Assembly (NCBI RefSeq): GCF_000718095.1
Contig: NZ_JOEI01000011.1
Span: 62,001-126,000, forward strand
Source of the DNA: Streptomyces scopuliridis RB72
GTDB lineage: Bacteria; Actinomycetota; Actinomycetes; Streptomycetales; Streptomycetaceae
Direction of reading: 5' to 3'
Length of the DNA: 64,000 nt
The position numbers were made by a program, and so were the translations under genes. Below are positions 44,594-54,200 of this stretch, one piece after another. The notes under the pieces are model-generated. The model searched no databases, had not been told where the DNA came from, and saw only the letters and a list, made by a program, of their open reading frames with translations. Numbering within the stretch: the first letter of the stretch is position 1; each line of letters opens with the position of its first letter.

Positions 44594-45958
44594 ATGCTCG
44601 TTGTGCTGCGCAACCGCACTTATCGGCATCTCTTCACGGCCCAGGTCATCGCGCTCGTCGGAACCGGACTCGCTACGGTGGCCCTGAGCCTGCTCGCCTA
44701 TGACATGGCCGGCTCGAACGCCTCCGCCGTTCTGGGTACGGCTCTGGCGATCAAAATGGTCGCGTACGTGGGCGTCGCCCCGGCCGTCGGCGCGTTCGCC
44801 GACCGGATACCGCGGCGCGCGCTGCTGGTGTCGATGGACCTGATCCGCGCCGGTGTCGCGCTCTCGCTCCCCTTCGTCTCCCAGGTATGGCAGGTCTATG
44901 TCCTGGTCTTCCTGCTGCAATGTGCCTCGGCGGCCTTCACCCCGGCGTTCCAGGCGACGATTCCGGAAGTCCTTCCCGAGGAGCGCGACTACACCCGCGC
45001 GCTGTCGCTCTCGCGGCTGGCGTACGACCTTGAGAGCCTGTTCAGCCCGGCGCTGGCCGCCGGCTTGCTCACCCTGATCTCCTACAACTGGCTGTTCGTG
45101 GGCACCACGGTGGGCTTTGTGGCCTCGGGCGCACTGGTGGTCTCGGTGCTGCTGCCGCGGCCCGCCCCCGTCGAACGCGGTGGTGGCGTGTACGCGAAGG
45201 CATCCTTCGGTACGCGGCTGTTCCTGGCCACCCCCAGGCTCCGTGCCCTGCTGGCGCTGGACCTGGCGGTCGCGGCCGGCGGGGCCATGGTCACCGTCAA
45301 CACGGTGGTGCTGGTGCGCGACAACCTGGACCGGACCGTCGGCGACGTCTCGTTGGCGCTGGGCGCCTACGGAGCCGGATCCATGGTCGCCGCGCTGTCG
45401 CTGCCGCGAGTACTTGATCGCGTCAATGACCGCACGGTGATGCTGCCCGCGAGCTTCGCCCTGACCGGTGTGCTGACCGCCCTTGCCCTCGGCACAGCCG
45501 TCACACCCGGCCCCTGGGCCTGGCCGGCCCTGCTCACCGCGTGGGCGGTGCTCGGCGCCGCATCCTCCATGGTCCTCACCCCTGGCGGACGACTCCTGAG
45601 ACGCTCCGCCACGACCGCTGACCTCCCGGCCGCATTTGCCGCGCAGTTCTCCCTCTCTCACAGTTGCTGGCTGCTCACCTACCCGCTCGCCGGCTGGCTG
45701 GCGGCAAAGGCGGGCATGTCTGTGGCGACTGCCGCACTGGCCGCCGTCGCACTCGCCGCCGCCGTCACCGCACTGGCCATCTGGCCGCGTCAGGACCCCG
45801 GCCATCTCGACCACCTGCATGACGAACTCCCCGCCGAGCATCCGCATGTACGGGACGCGATCCGCGTCCGTGACGGTTGGTGGCATGGCCACGACTACCG
45901 TATCGACACCCTGCACAGCCACTGGCCCACGCCCCGGCGATCCTCCGAGCGGGGCTGA
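44594..45958 (+). CDS. MFS efflux transporter with His-rich C-terminal tail
   Basis: 454 residues from ATG 44594 with AAGGAG upstream. Twelve membrane helices; N-terminal LRNRTYRHLFTAQVIALVGTGLATVALSLLAYD and the loop 2-3 GAFADRIPRRALLVSMD. The last 55 residues are cytosolic and carry many His and acidic residues: PGHLDHLHDELPAEHPHVRD, then WWHGHDYRIDTLHSHW. The tail resembles those of metal-handling transporters. Together with the ArsR gene upstream I infer efflux of a divalent metal such as Ni, Co or Zn; drug export cannot be excluded. Confidence 0.85.
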   Translation: MLVVLRNRTYRHLFTAQVIALVGTGLATVALSLLAYDMAGSNASAVLGTALAIKMVAYVGVAPAVGAFADRIPRRALLVSMDLIRAGVALSLPFVSQVWQVYVLVFLLQCASAAFTPAFQATIPEVLPEERDYTRALSLSRLAYDLESLFSPALAAGLLTLISYNWLFVGTTVGFVASGALVVSVLLPRPAPVERGGGVYAKASFGTRLFLATPRLRALLALDLAVAAGGAMVTVNTVVLVRDNLDRTVGDVSLALGAYGAGSMVAALSLPRVLDRVNDRTVMLPASFALTGVLTALALGTAVTPGPWAWPALLTAWAVLGAASSMVLTPGGRLLRRSATTADLPAAFAAQFSLSHSCWLLTYPLAGWLAAKAGMSVATAALAAVALAAAVTALAIWPRQDPGHLDHLHDELPAEHPHVRDAIRVRDGWWHGHDYRIDTLHSHWPTPRRSSERG

Positions 45959-46000
45959 CCGCCTGGTCCAGTGGTGGGCGGCAGGAGCCCGATGGTCCGC

Positions 46001-46585
46001 TCAGAGCCCCGGCGCACCCCAGACGGGGAACCAGCGCGCGAGATCCGGCTCGATCCGCAGATCGTCCCCGAGCACCGCTCTGACCTGGAGTTCCCGCTGA
46101 TTGTCGCGCTTCTCGGCGGTGCCGGGCAGGGGCGCGAAGGGGTAGAAGCTGCCGCGCTTGTAGAGATAGACGAGAGCGAGCGGCCGCTGTTCGGTGTCCC
46201 GGAAACTGAGCAGTGAGCAGAGCAGCTGCGGGCCGAAGCCGCCGTCCTGGAGCAGGGTGTTGACCGCGTGCAGATCGTTGACCAGGGTGGCCGTGTCGTC
46301 CGGCGCCCGTCGCGCGAGCAGCCAGGTGTAGCCGTACGAGTCCTGGCTGAACTCCACCGGGCGGCTGTCCTGGCCGGTGTCCGCGTCGAGCAGTTCCTGT
46401 ACGTCCTGCCTGATCCGGGCGAAGCCGCCGCCCTCGACGCCCGCGAAACAGACCGAGCCGAGGCCGGTGGGGGTGTATCCGGCCCCGGCCTGGAGGGTGA
46501 GCGCGGCGGACGGGAGGGCGAAGAGCTGGTCGAGATTGGGGATGACCGGTTTGCTCCGGCCGAGGATGACGTCGAGAAGGCCCAC
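46001..46585 (-). CDS. PspA-associated protein PspAB-like
   Basis: 194 residues starting MGLLDVILGRSKPVIPNLDQLFALPSA. The pattern (short Lys-containing head, then TLQAGAGYTPTGLGSVCFAGVEGG and SQDSYGYTWLLARR) matches PspAB, a partner in the actinobacterial phage-shock (envelope stress) module. It lies 118 bases downstream of htpX on the same strand, the usual order. Its job in the module is not established. No pspA gene is in the window. Confidence 0.82.
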   Translation of the reverse strand: MGLLDVILGRSKPVIPNLDQLFALPSAALTLQAGAGYTPTGLGSVCFAGVEGGGFARIRQDVQELLDADTGQDSRPVEFSQDSYGYTWLLARRAPDDTATLVNDLHAVNTLLQDGGFGPQLLCSLLSFRDTEQRPLALVYLYKRGSFYPFAPLPGTAEKRDNQRELQVRAVLGDDLRIEPDLARWFPVWGAPGL

Positions 46586-46598
46586 AGGACCAGCTCCT

Positions 46599-46691
46599 CA
46601 CAGTGACGATCGGACACAGTGACGATCGGGCGGGATCACGCGGTCACGGGATCACGCGGTCACGGGCGCGGTCACGGGATCACGCGGTCAC
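46599..46691. repeat. Two short tandem repeat arrays between htpX and pspAB
   Basis: CACAGTGACGATCGG occurs twice (46599-46613, 46615-46629). GGGATCACGCGGTCAC then occurs at 46632-46647, 46648-46663 and 46676-46691, with a shortened copy between the last two. The arrays fill most of the 118-base gap. Confidence 0.9.
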
Positions 46692-46703
46692 CGGACCAGG
46701 TGC

Positions 46704-47609
46704 TCACGGACGGGCGAGTTCCGCGGAGATACGGGCGAGCTGGTCCAGCCGCTGTTCCAGCGTCGGGTGCGAGGCGAGCAGCTGCCCCAGGCTCTCCCGC
46801 GAGGCGAACGCGGGCACGAAGTAGAAGGCGTTGTACGGCTCCGCCTTCCGCAGGTCCTCCGTCGGGATCCGCGCCATCTGGCCGCTCACCTTGGTCAGCG
46901 CCGAGGCGAGCGCCGAGGGCCGGCCGGTGAGCAGCGCGGCCGTACGGTCGGCGGAGAGCTCGCGGTACCGGGAGAGCAGCCGGGTCAGCAGGAAGCCGAT
47001 CGCGTACACCACCGCGCTGACCAGCGGAATCAGCATGATCGCGATCCCGGCGGGGCCGGCGTTCCTGGCGCTCCTGGACAGCCCGCTGTAGAGCGCCATC
47101 CGGGTGATCAGACCCGCGAGCACGCCCAGGAACGAGGCGATGGTCATCACGGCGACATCGCGGTGCGCGACATGCGACATCTCATGGGCGAGGACGCCCT
47201 CCAGCTCTTCCGGCTCCAGTCTGCGGAGCAGACCGGTCGTGGCACAGACCAGCGCGCTGCGTTCACTCCGGCCGGTGGCGAAGGCGTTCGGTATGTCACT
47301 CTGTGCGATCGCGACCTTGGGTTTGGGCATATCGGCCAGCGCGCAGATCCGGTCGACGGCGCCGTGCAGCGCGGGAGCCTGCTCGGGGGTGACCTCGCGC
47401 GCGCCCATCCCGAAGGCCGCGATCTTGTCGCTGAACCAGAACTGCGCGATGAACAGCCCTCCGACGAGGATCAGGATGACCGGCCAGAACTTCCCCAGCA
47501 CGGCCAGCAGCACACCGACCAGGACCACATAGAGCAGGCCGATCAGGAACATGGTGGTCACCATGCGGGTGGTCAGACCGCGGTCCTGGGTGTAGCGGGT
47601 CTGTGTCAT
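46704..47609 (-). CDS. htpX: Zinc metalloprotease HtpX
   Basis: 301 residues; ATG 47609 with GGAGGCGAG upstream. M48 membrane protease: two N-terminal helices (TTMFLIGLLYVVLVGVLLAV, FWPVILILVGGLFIAQF), the zinc motif LAHEMSHVAHRD, two further helices (IASFLGVLAGLITRMALY, AIMLIPLVSAVVYAIGFLL), then the third-ligand region RYRELSADRTAALLTG. It degrades damaged membrane proteins at the inner face. Located beside pspAB, consistent with an envelope-stress pair. The C-terminus SHPTLEQRLDQL is the conserved end of the family. Confidence 0.95.
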   Translation of the reverse strand: MTQTRYTQDRGLTTRMVTTMFLIGLLYVVLVGVLLAVLGKFWPVILILVGGLFIAQFWFSDKIAAFGMGAREVTPEQAPALHGAVDRICALADMPKPKVAIAQSDIPNAFATGRSERSALVCATTGLLRRLEPEELEGVLAHEMSHVAHRDVAVMTIASFLGVLAGLITRMALYSGLSRSARNAGPAGIAIMLIPLVSAVVYAIGFLLTRLLSRYRELSADRTAALLTGRPSALASALTKVSGQMARIPTEDLRKAEPYNAFYFVPAFASRESLGQLLASHPTLEQRLDQLARISAELARP

Positions 47610-47684
47610 CGCTCGCCTCCATTAGTTCTGTCTTCTGTCATTTTCCTCCTTTCCCGGCGAAACGGAATAAGTGGAATATATGGA

Positions 47685-47730
47685 AGGCGTGGGACCGGCT
47701 CCCCGTAGGGCTTCCGCCGGTCCCACGCCT
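47685..47730. terminator. Strong hairpin downstream of the GH6 gene
   Basis: AGGCGTGGGACCGG and CCGGTCCCACGCCT are a perfect 14-base stem with an 18-base loop, 45 bases after the GH6 stop (minus strand). Confidence 0.8.
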
Positions 47731-47775
47731 GGCTCCCGCCGCCGCTCGCTTCAGGAGCTACGGCGGCCACAACAG

Positions 47776-49518
47776 CTACAGCGCCGGGTTCGCGTTCTTC
47801 AGCAGCTCCTGGAACTGCGCGGAGAACCAGTCACCGGACAGTGGAGCGTTCGGCAGCGCGCCGGACATGTGGTTGTTGTTCCGGGGGTTGCCGGTGTACG
47901 TCGGGTCGCACATCCGGTCGAAGCCCTTGCCCTGGTTGTTCGGGATCTCCTTGCTCGAACCGTCCGACTCGCCCGGGGGCTTCATCCACACGTACGCGTC
48001 GATCCCGGCGGCGGGCGCCGCCTTCGGCCGCTCGCCCAGTCCGGCTCCGGACTGGTTGCACCAGTTCCCCAGGTGGATCCGGCGGTCGTAGCGCCCGCCG
48101 TCCACATAGGTGTCCACACTGGTCTGCGGGCCGGGCCCGGCGGGCCTGGCCGAGCCGCCCCAGCCGTTGCGGGAGGTGTCGATCAGCATGCCGATGCCCG
48201 ACGGGAAGCCGACGCCCACCAGCTCCTGCCGGAACGCCTGGGCGAACGACTGCTCGTCGACGTAGCGGTTCCAGTCCACCCATTTCGACTCGCGGACCGA
48301 CTTGCCGGCGACGTTGTCGTTGATGGTGAAGTTGTTCTCCTTGAGCGCGCCGTAATTGGCGGTGTTGACGATGAAGCCGTGCACCTTGTCGACCGTGCTG
48401 CCCTCGGCGGTCGCGGCCTGCTTGAAGACCTGTGCCGAGGCGTTGAAGTTGTCGTCCCAGCCGATCCAGCCGTGGTGGCCCGCGTCGACATAGTTGTAGA
48501 CGTTGGGGATGGCGCCGAGGTGGTTGAGTGCGTAACCGACGCCCTTGATGTAGTTGCCGTTCGCCTTCATCACATCGCACTGCGGGGTGACGGTCGGCCG
48601 GGGCGTGACATTGGTGACCAGGTTGGGCAGCGAGTCGATCTCGACGGTCGTCACGATCCGCAGACCGGCGTACTTGCTGTCGGCGAGTATGGCGGCGATC
48701 GGATCGATGTACTCGCTCTGATAGCGGCCGATCTCCGTCGGGCCCAGCTCTCCGTTGGAGGCGAGCGCGGCGCAGTCACGGCCCGGCAGGTTGTAGATCA
48801 CGAGCTGGACGACGAACGGCCTGCCCGCGGCCTGCCGCAGCGCCTCGTCGAGGTGGTCGCGCAGCCCCATGCCCGTGCCGACGCCCTCGATGGCCGCGAT
48901 CCGGTCCAGCCACACACCGGTCGGCTGGTTGGAGACCCTGCTGCCACCGGGCTCGGCGGCGGCCTTCGCGGACCACTCCGGGTTCACGTACACCCCGGCG
49001 TTCGCGTACGGGTTGTCGACCTTGGCGCCGGCGGGCGGATCGGTGGGCGGGTCGGTCGGCGGATCCGTGGGACCGCCGCCACCCGGGGAGTTACAGGTGA
49101 CACCGTTGAGCTTGAAGGCGGCCGGAACCGCGTTGGAACCGGTGACCGAGGCGTTGAAGCCGAAGGACGCCGAGGAGCCGGTCGTCAGCGCGCCGTTGTA
49201 CGACACATTGGCGGCGGAGACGGCCGTACCGCTCTGGGTGATCGTGGAGTTCCAGCCCTGCGTCACCTTCTGGTCGCCGGCGAAGCTCCACTCCAGCTTC
49301 CAGGAGCTGATCGCGTCGCCGGTGTTGGTCACGCTGACATCGGCCGTGAAGCCGCCGTTCCAGGCGGTCTGGATCCGGTAGTCGACGGTGCAGCCGGCCG
49401 CGGCGGCGCCGGTGGGCGCGTCCAGCGCGGTCGCGGTGCCGGCCGCGGCGGCGACCAGCGCGAACGCGGCGAGCGCCGCGCCTCGTGCACGTCGCGGAGG
49501 GGTGGGGGTGCGGCTCAT
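47776..49518 (-). CDS. Secreted GH6 cellulase (cellobiohydrolase type) with CBM2
   Basis: 580 residues. Signal peptide MSRTPTPPRRARGAALAAFALVAAAAGTATA. CBM2 at about residues 43-145 (CTVDYRIQTAWNGGFTADVSVTN, DQKVTQGWNSTITQSG, LNGVTCN with the terminal Cys pair). Linker PTDPPTDPPTDPP near 150-165. The GH6 barrel follows: NPYANAGVYVNPEWSAKA, the VTTVEIDSLPNLVTN segment, YVDAGHHGWIGWDDNF with the catalytic region, and IDTSRNGWGGSARP. It resembles Thermobifida Cel6B-type enzymes that release cellobiose from chain ends. Start overlaps the GH5 stop as ATGA, so the two are coupled. Confidence 0.95.
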   Translation of the reverse strand: MSRTPTPPRRARGAALAAFALVAAAAGTATALDAPTGAAAAGCTVDYRIQTAWNGGFTADVSVTNTGDAISSWKLEWSFAGDQKVTQGWNSTITQSGTAVSAANVSYNGALTTGSSASFGFNASVTGSNAVPAAFKLNGVTCNSPGGGGPTDPPTDPPTDPPAGAKVDNPYANAGVYVNPEWSAKAAAEPGGSRVSNQPTGVWLDRIAAIEGVGTGMGLRDHLDEALRQAAGRPFVVQLVIYNLPGRDCAALASNGELGPTEIGRYQSEYIDPIAAILADSKYAGLRIVTTVEIDSLPNLVTNVTPRPTVTPQCDVMKANGNYIKGVGYALNHLGAIPNVYNYVDAGHHGWIGWDDNFNASAQVFKQAATAEGSTVDKVHGFIVNTANYGALKENNFTINDNVAGKSVRESKWVDWNRYVDEQSFAQAFRQELVGVGFPSGIGMLIDTSRNGWGGSARPAGPGPQTSVDTYVDGGRYDRRIHLGNWCNQSGAGLGERPKAAPAAGIDAYVWMKPPGESDGSSKEIPNNQGKGFDRMCDPTYTGNPRNNNHMSGALPNAPLSGDWFSAQFQELLKNANPAL

Positions 49519-51020
49519 GAGAGTCCCTTCAGATGGTCACGGAGTCCTGCGCCGAAGTTGGTGGGCGTGCCGTTGTAGTCGCTGATCAGAGCGGGCCCCG
49601 AGGAGCAGTCCCAGGTGTTCCAGGTCCACCCGAGATACGAGGCGCCATGGCTGTCGAGCCAGGCCATGACCCGGTCGATATAGCCGTGCGAGCAGGTGTT
49701 CTCGCCGATCTCGCCTGCCACGAAGGGCACTTGGGCGGCCACCGGCGCGAGCTGTTCGTTCCAGCAGCTCTCGCTCGCGCAGACGTTGAAGTTGTACGTG
49801 TGCCAGGCGGCGGCCAGATTGCCCGCCGGGTCGGCGGGCCGGTACTTCAGCCACTGCCGCATGTCGTTGGAGTAGGCGATGCCGGGGATCAGCACCAGGT
49901 TCCGGGCACCGGTGGCCCGTACCGCGTTCACCAGCGACTGCATTCCGGCCACCTCGAAATCGATCCCCGGACAGCTGCCGCCGTCGCGCCAGCAGGTCCA
50001 GGCCGCGTCGAGATTGCTGGTGGCCCGGTCCGGGAACGGCTCGTTGAAGAGGTCGAAGACCACCGCCGGGTCGTCCTTGAAGGTCTGCGCGACCGAGGTC
50101 CAGAAGGCCGGTGTGTACCGCGCGTTCGGCATCGGCTTCTGACAGGTCGCGTACTCGGTGTCCGGGCAGTGGTTGTCGTTGCCCGTGTACTTGCCGTGGG
50201 TCCAGTGCAGTTCGACGACCGGCGTGATGCCGTGCGCCTCCAGCCTGGTCACGAACTGCTTGACCGCCGCGATGTAGTTCGCGCCGGCGTACTCCGGCTT
50301 CACATGCGAGAGGCCGAGCCAGCACTCCTCGTTGAGCGGTACCCGTACGGTGTTGACCTTCCAGTCCGCGATGGCCCGCACCGACGCGTCGTCCACCGGA
50401 CCGTCGAAGATGCCATAGCCCTGGATGCACGCGAACTCGCCGCCGGAGCGGTTGACCCCGAGCATGCGGCGGGTCGCGCCGTTCTCGTCGACCAGTCTGT
50501 TGCCCGAGGCGCGCAGCTTCGGTGGAGCGCCGCCCGGTCCCGGCGGATCGGTCGGCGGATCCGTGGGGGGATCCGTCGGCGGGTCGGAGGGATCGCCCCC
50601 TCCCGGACCGCCTTCGCACGCCACGCCGTTGAGCCTGAACGCGGTGGGCGCCGGGTTGGACCCGGACCAGGAGGCGATGAACCCGGCGCTGAGCGAGCCG
50701 CCGTTGGCGATCTTCCCGTTCCAGCTCTCGTTGACGGCGGTCACGGTCTTCCCGGACTGCGACCATTTCCCGTTCCAGCCCTGGGTCACCTTCTGGTCCC
50801 CGGGGAAGTCGAAGGCGAGTGTCCAGTTCTCGACCGGTGACCCGTTGTTGGTGAGCGTGACAGCGCCCTGGAAGCCACTGTCCCACTGGCTGGTGGTGCT
50901 GTAGGCGACGGTGCAGCCGGCCGCGGTTCCCGACGTGGTCAGCTGCGGTGCGAGAGCGGTGCCCGCCACGGCCAGGGCCGCGGCGGCCAGCAGTGCGGTG
51001 AGGCGCGGTGGTGCTCGCAT
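49515..51020 (-). CDS. Secreted GH5 endoglucanase with N-terminal CBM2
   Basis: 501 residues from ATG 51020 (GAGGAG upstream); the longer reading covers the operator. Signal peptide RLTALLAAAALAVAGTALAP. CBM2 from about residue 35 (CTVAYSTTSQWDSGFQGAVTL, DQKVTQGWNGKWSQSGKTV, LNGVACE), linker with PPTDPPTDPPTDPP, then the GH5 barrel: GVNRSGGEFACIQGYGIFDG, WKVNTVRVPLNEECWLG, acid/base Glu in FDLFNEPFPD, and nucleophile Glu in FVAGEIGEN. It cuts internal beta-1,4 bonds of cellulose. First gene of the GH5-GH6 unit, with a CebR-type box 51 bases before its start. Confidence 0.95.
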   Translation of the reverse strand: MRAPPRLTALLAAAALAVAGTALAPQLTTSGTAAGCTVAYSTTSQWDSGFQGAVTLTNNGSPVENWTLAFDFPGDQKVTQGWNGKWSQSGKTVTAVNESWNGKIANGGSLSAGFIASWSGSNPAPTAFRLNGVACEGGPGGGDPSDPPTDPPTDPPTDPPGPGGAPPKLRASGNRLVDENGATRRMLGVNRSGGEFACIQGYGIFDGPVDDASVRAIADWKVNTVRVPLNEECWLGLSHVKPEYAGANYIAAVKQFVTRLEAHGITPVVELHWTHGKYTGNDNHCPDTEYATCQKPMPNARYTPAFWTSVAQTFKDDPAVVFDLFNEPFPDRATSNLDAAWTCWRDGGSCPGIDFEVAGMQSLVNAVRATGARNLVLIPGIAYSNDMRQWLKYRPADPAGNLAAAWHTYNFNVCASESCWNEQLAPVAAQVPFVAGEIGENTCSHGYIDRVMAWLDSHGASYLGWTWNTWDCSSGPALISDYNGTPTNFGAGLRDHLKGLS

Positions 51021-51070
51021 GGAGCGACTCCTCGATGGCCGATACGCCGCCTGACACGGCGTATGACTGA

Positions 51071-51084
51071 TGGAAGCGCTCCCA
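51071..51084 (-). promoter_or_regulatory. CebR-type operator before GH5
   Basis: TGGAAGCGCTCCCA matches the CebR consensus TGGGAGCGCTCCCA at 13 of 14 positions. It lies just downstream of the predicted GH5 -10 element, where a bound repressor would block transcription. CebR releases DNA on binding cello-oligosaccharides. Confidence 0.88.
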
Positions 51085-51098
51085 CTGGTTGGCTTCCG

Positions 51099-51126
51099 AC
51101 GGTAGCGCCGAAGTCGCATGAGTCAA
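51099..51126 (-). promoter_or_regulatory. Predicted promoter of the GH5-GH6 unit
   Basis: On the minus strand TTGACT (51126-51121) and TACCGT (51104-51099) are 16 bases apart, a good sigma-HrdB-like pair. The CebR-type box follows 14 bases downstream of the -10. Confidence 0.6.
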
Positions 51127-51214
51127 CAGTCCAGTTGAATTCTTTTATCGGTCAACTCGCCCGGACGTGCGTCGTGTTCAAACTCTTGACAGGTCCACGG
51201 TCCCGCTCAACGCT

Positions 51215-51228
51215 TGGGAGCGCTCCCA
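51215..51228 (+). promoter_or_regulatory. CebR-type operator before GH48
   Basis: TGGGAGCGCTCCCA, an exact match to the CebR palindrome, 53 bases before the GH48 start. TTGACA at 51186-51191 is a likely -35, which would place the box at the transcription start. Confidence 0.92.
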
Positions 51229-51280
51229 CTGGTTCGCACCCCCCACACCACCCGCACCGGACCGCGAGGAGGACCACCCC

Positions 51281-54200
51281 ATGCTCGGCTTGCGAGGTTC
51301 ACCACCAGGGGCACCACCGCCACCCGGAAGATCCAGTCGGCAGCATGGAGTCCGGCCGCGTGGAGTCCGGCCACGTACGATCCGACCGCGCGGCATCCGG
51401 CGGCTGCTCACCGCGCTGGCCGCGGCCCTTTCCCTGCCGCTCGGTCTGACCGCGGTCAACAGCACCCCCGCTCACGCCGCGGCCGTCCAGTGCGGCGTCG
51501 ACTACAAGACCAATGACTGGGGCTCCGGCTTCACGGCCGACCTCACGATCACCAATCGTGGTACGGACCCCATTGACGGCTGGACGCTCAGCTACGACTA
51601 CGCGGGCAACCAGAAGCTCACCAACGGCTGGAACGGCACCTGGAGCCAGGCCGGCAGGACCGTCACCGTCAAGAACGCCGCGCACAACGCGAAGATCGCG
51701 CCCGGAGCCGCGGCGACCGCCGGCGCCAACTTCGACTACAGCGGCGCCAACGCCGCGCCCACCGTCTTCGCCGTCAACGGCGTGAGCTGTACGGGCGCGC
51801 ATCAGCCGCCCCTCGCCGTACTGACCAGCCCGGCGCCCGGCGCCGTGATCACCGCGGGTGGCACCATCCCGATGGCCGCCACCGCTGTCGCCGCCGACGG
51901 CGCCGGGATCTCCAAGGTCGAGTTCTACAGCGACACCCAGCTGCTCGGCACCGACACCACCTCGCCGTACACCTTCGACTACGCGAACGTCCCCGCGGGC
52001 GATCTCTCGCTCTACGCGAAGGCGTACGACGGCCAGGGCGCCGCGGCGGAGTCCACCCCGGTCGGGGTACGGGTCACCGCCGGCCCGTCGCTGGTCGCGA
52101 GCCCCGCCCAACTCGGAGTACAGCAGGGCAGGACCGGCACCTTCGGGGTGAAGCTCTCCACCCGTCCCGCCGCCGATGTGACGGTCACCGTGGCCCGTAC
52201 CGCGGGCAACACCGGCCTCACCGTCACCTCCGGCTCCACCCTCACCTTCACCGGCGCCAACTGGAGCACCGCCCAGCAGGTGACCGTCTCCGCCGCGGCC
52301 ACCGGCACCGGCGCCGCCACCTTCACCGCGACCGCGCCCGGCCAGGCCAAGGCCGAGGTGACCGTCACCCAGCTGGCCGCGGCCGGCGCCTATGACGCCC
52401 GGTTCCTCGATCTGTACGGCAAGATCACCGACCCGGCCGCCGGTTACTTCTCGCCCGAGGGCATCCCGTACCACTCGGTGGAGACACTGATCGTCGAGGC
52501 GCCCGACCAGGGCCATGAGACGACCTCCGAGGCGTACAGCTATCTGATCTGGCTCCAGGCCATGTACGGCAAGGTCACCGGCGACTGGAGCAAGTTCAAC
52601 GGCGCGTGGGCCACCATGGAGAAGTACATGATCCCCACCCACGCCGACCAGCCCACGAACAGCTTCTACAACGCGTCGAAACCGGCCACGTACGCCCCCG
52701 AGTGGGATCTGCCCTCGCAGTACCCCTCGCAGCTCAACACCAATGTCCCGGTCGGCAACGACCCCCTCGCGGGCGAGCTGAAGAGCGCCTACGGCACCGA
52801 TGACATCTATGGCATGCACTGGATCCAGGACGTCGACAACGTCTACGGCTTCGGCAACTCGCCCGGGAAGTGCGAGGCGGGACCGGCCGACCAGGGGCCC
52901 TCGTACATCAACACCTTCCAGCGCGGACCGCAGGAATCCGTCTGGGAGACGGTGACCCAGCCGACCTGCGACTCCTTCAAGTACGGCGGCAAGAACGGCT
53001 ATCTCGATCTGTTCACCGGGGATGCCGCCTACGCGAAGCAGTGGAAGTTCACCAACGCGCCGGACGCCGACGCCCGCGCCGTCCAGGCCGCCTACTGGGC
53101 CTCGGAATGGGCCAAGGAGCAGGGCAAGGGCGGCGAGGTCGCCGCCAATGTCGCCAAGGCGGCCAAGATGGGGGATTACCTCCGCTACGCGATGTACGAC
53201 AAGTACTTCAAGAAGGTCGGCGACTGCGTGGGCGAGACGGCCTGCCCGGCGGGCAGCGGCAAGAACAGCTCGCACTATCTGCTCTCCTGGTACTACGCCT
53301 GGGGCGGCGCCACCGACGCCTCGGCCGGCTGGGCCTGGCGTATCGGCTCCAGTTTCAGCCACAGCGGCTACCAGAACCCGATGGCCGCCTGGGCGCTGAG
53401 TTCGTACGCCGATCTCAAGCCCAGGTCCGCCACCGGTCAGCAGGACTGGAACACCAGCCTCAAGCGGCAGTTGGAGTTCTACCGCTGGCTCCAGTCCTCG
53501 GAGGGCGGCATCGCGGGCGGCGCCACCAACAGCTGGCAGGGCCGGTACGCGCAGCCCCCGGCCGGCACCCCGACCTTCTACGGCATGTACTACGACGAGG
53601 CGCCCGTCTACCACGACCCGCCGTCCAACCAGTGGTTCGGCTTCCAGGCGTGGTCCATGGAGCGGGTCGCGGAGTACTACCACCAGACCGGCGACAGCGC
53701 CGCCAAGGCCGTGCTGGACAAGTGGGTCGCCTGGGCCCTGTCCAAGACCACCGTCAACCCCGACGGTACGTACCGGATCCCGTCGACCCTCCAGTGGTCC
53801 GGCAAGCCCGACACCTGGAACGCCACCACGCCCGGCGCCAACACCGGTCTGCATGTGACCGTCGCCGACTACACCAATGACGTCGGGGTGGCCGCCGCGT
53901 ACGCCAAGACCCTCTCCTACTACGCGGCGAAGTCGGGCAACACGGCGGCCAGGACCACCGCGAAGGCGCTTCTCGACGGGATGTGGGACCACCACCGGGA
54001 CGCGCTGGGGATCGCGGTTCCGGAGACCCGCGCCGACTACAGCCGTTTCGACGACCCGGTCTACGTGCCGAGCGGCTGGACCGGCACGATGCCCAACGGC
54101 GACGCGATCAACGGGAGTTCCACCTTCGCGTCGATCCGGTCCTTCTACGAGAGCGACCCGGCCTGGTCCAAGGTCGAGGCGTATCTGAACGGCGGGGCCG

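Noticed and set aside
44312..45922. 536-codon minus-strand frame
   Set aside because: Antisense to the MFS gene. Only the short stretch at 44360-44480, outside that gene, could be a remnant and it was not identifiable.
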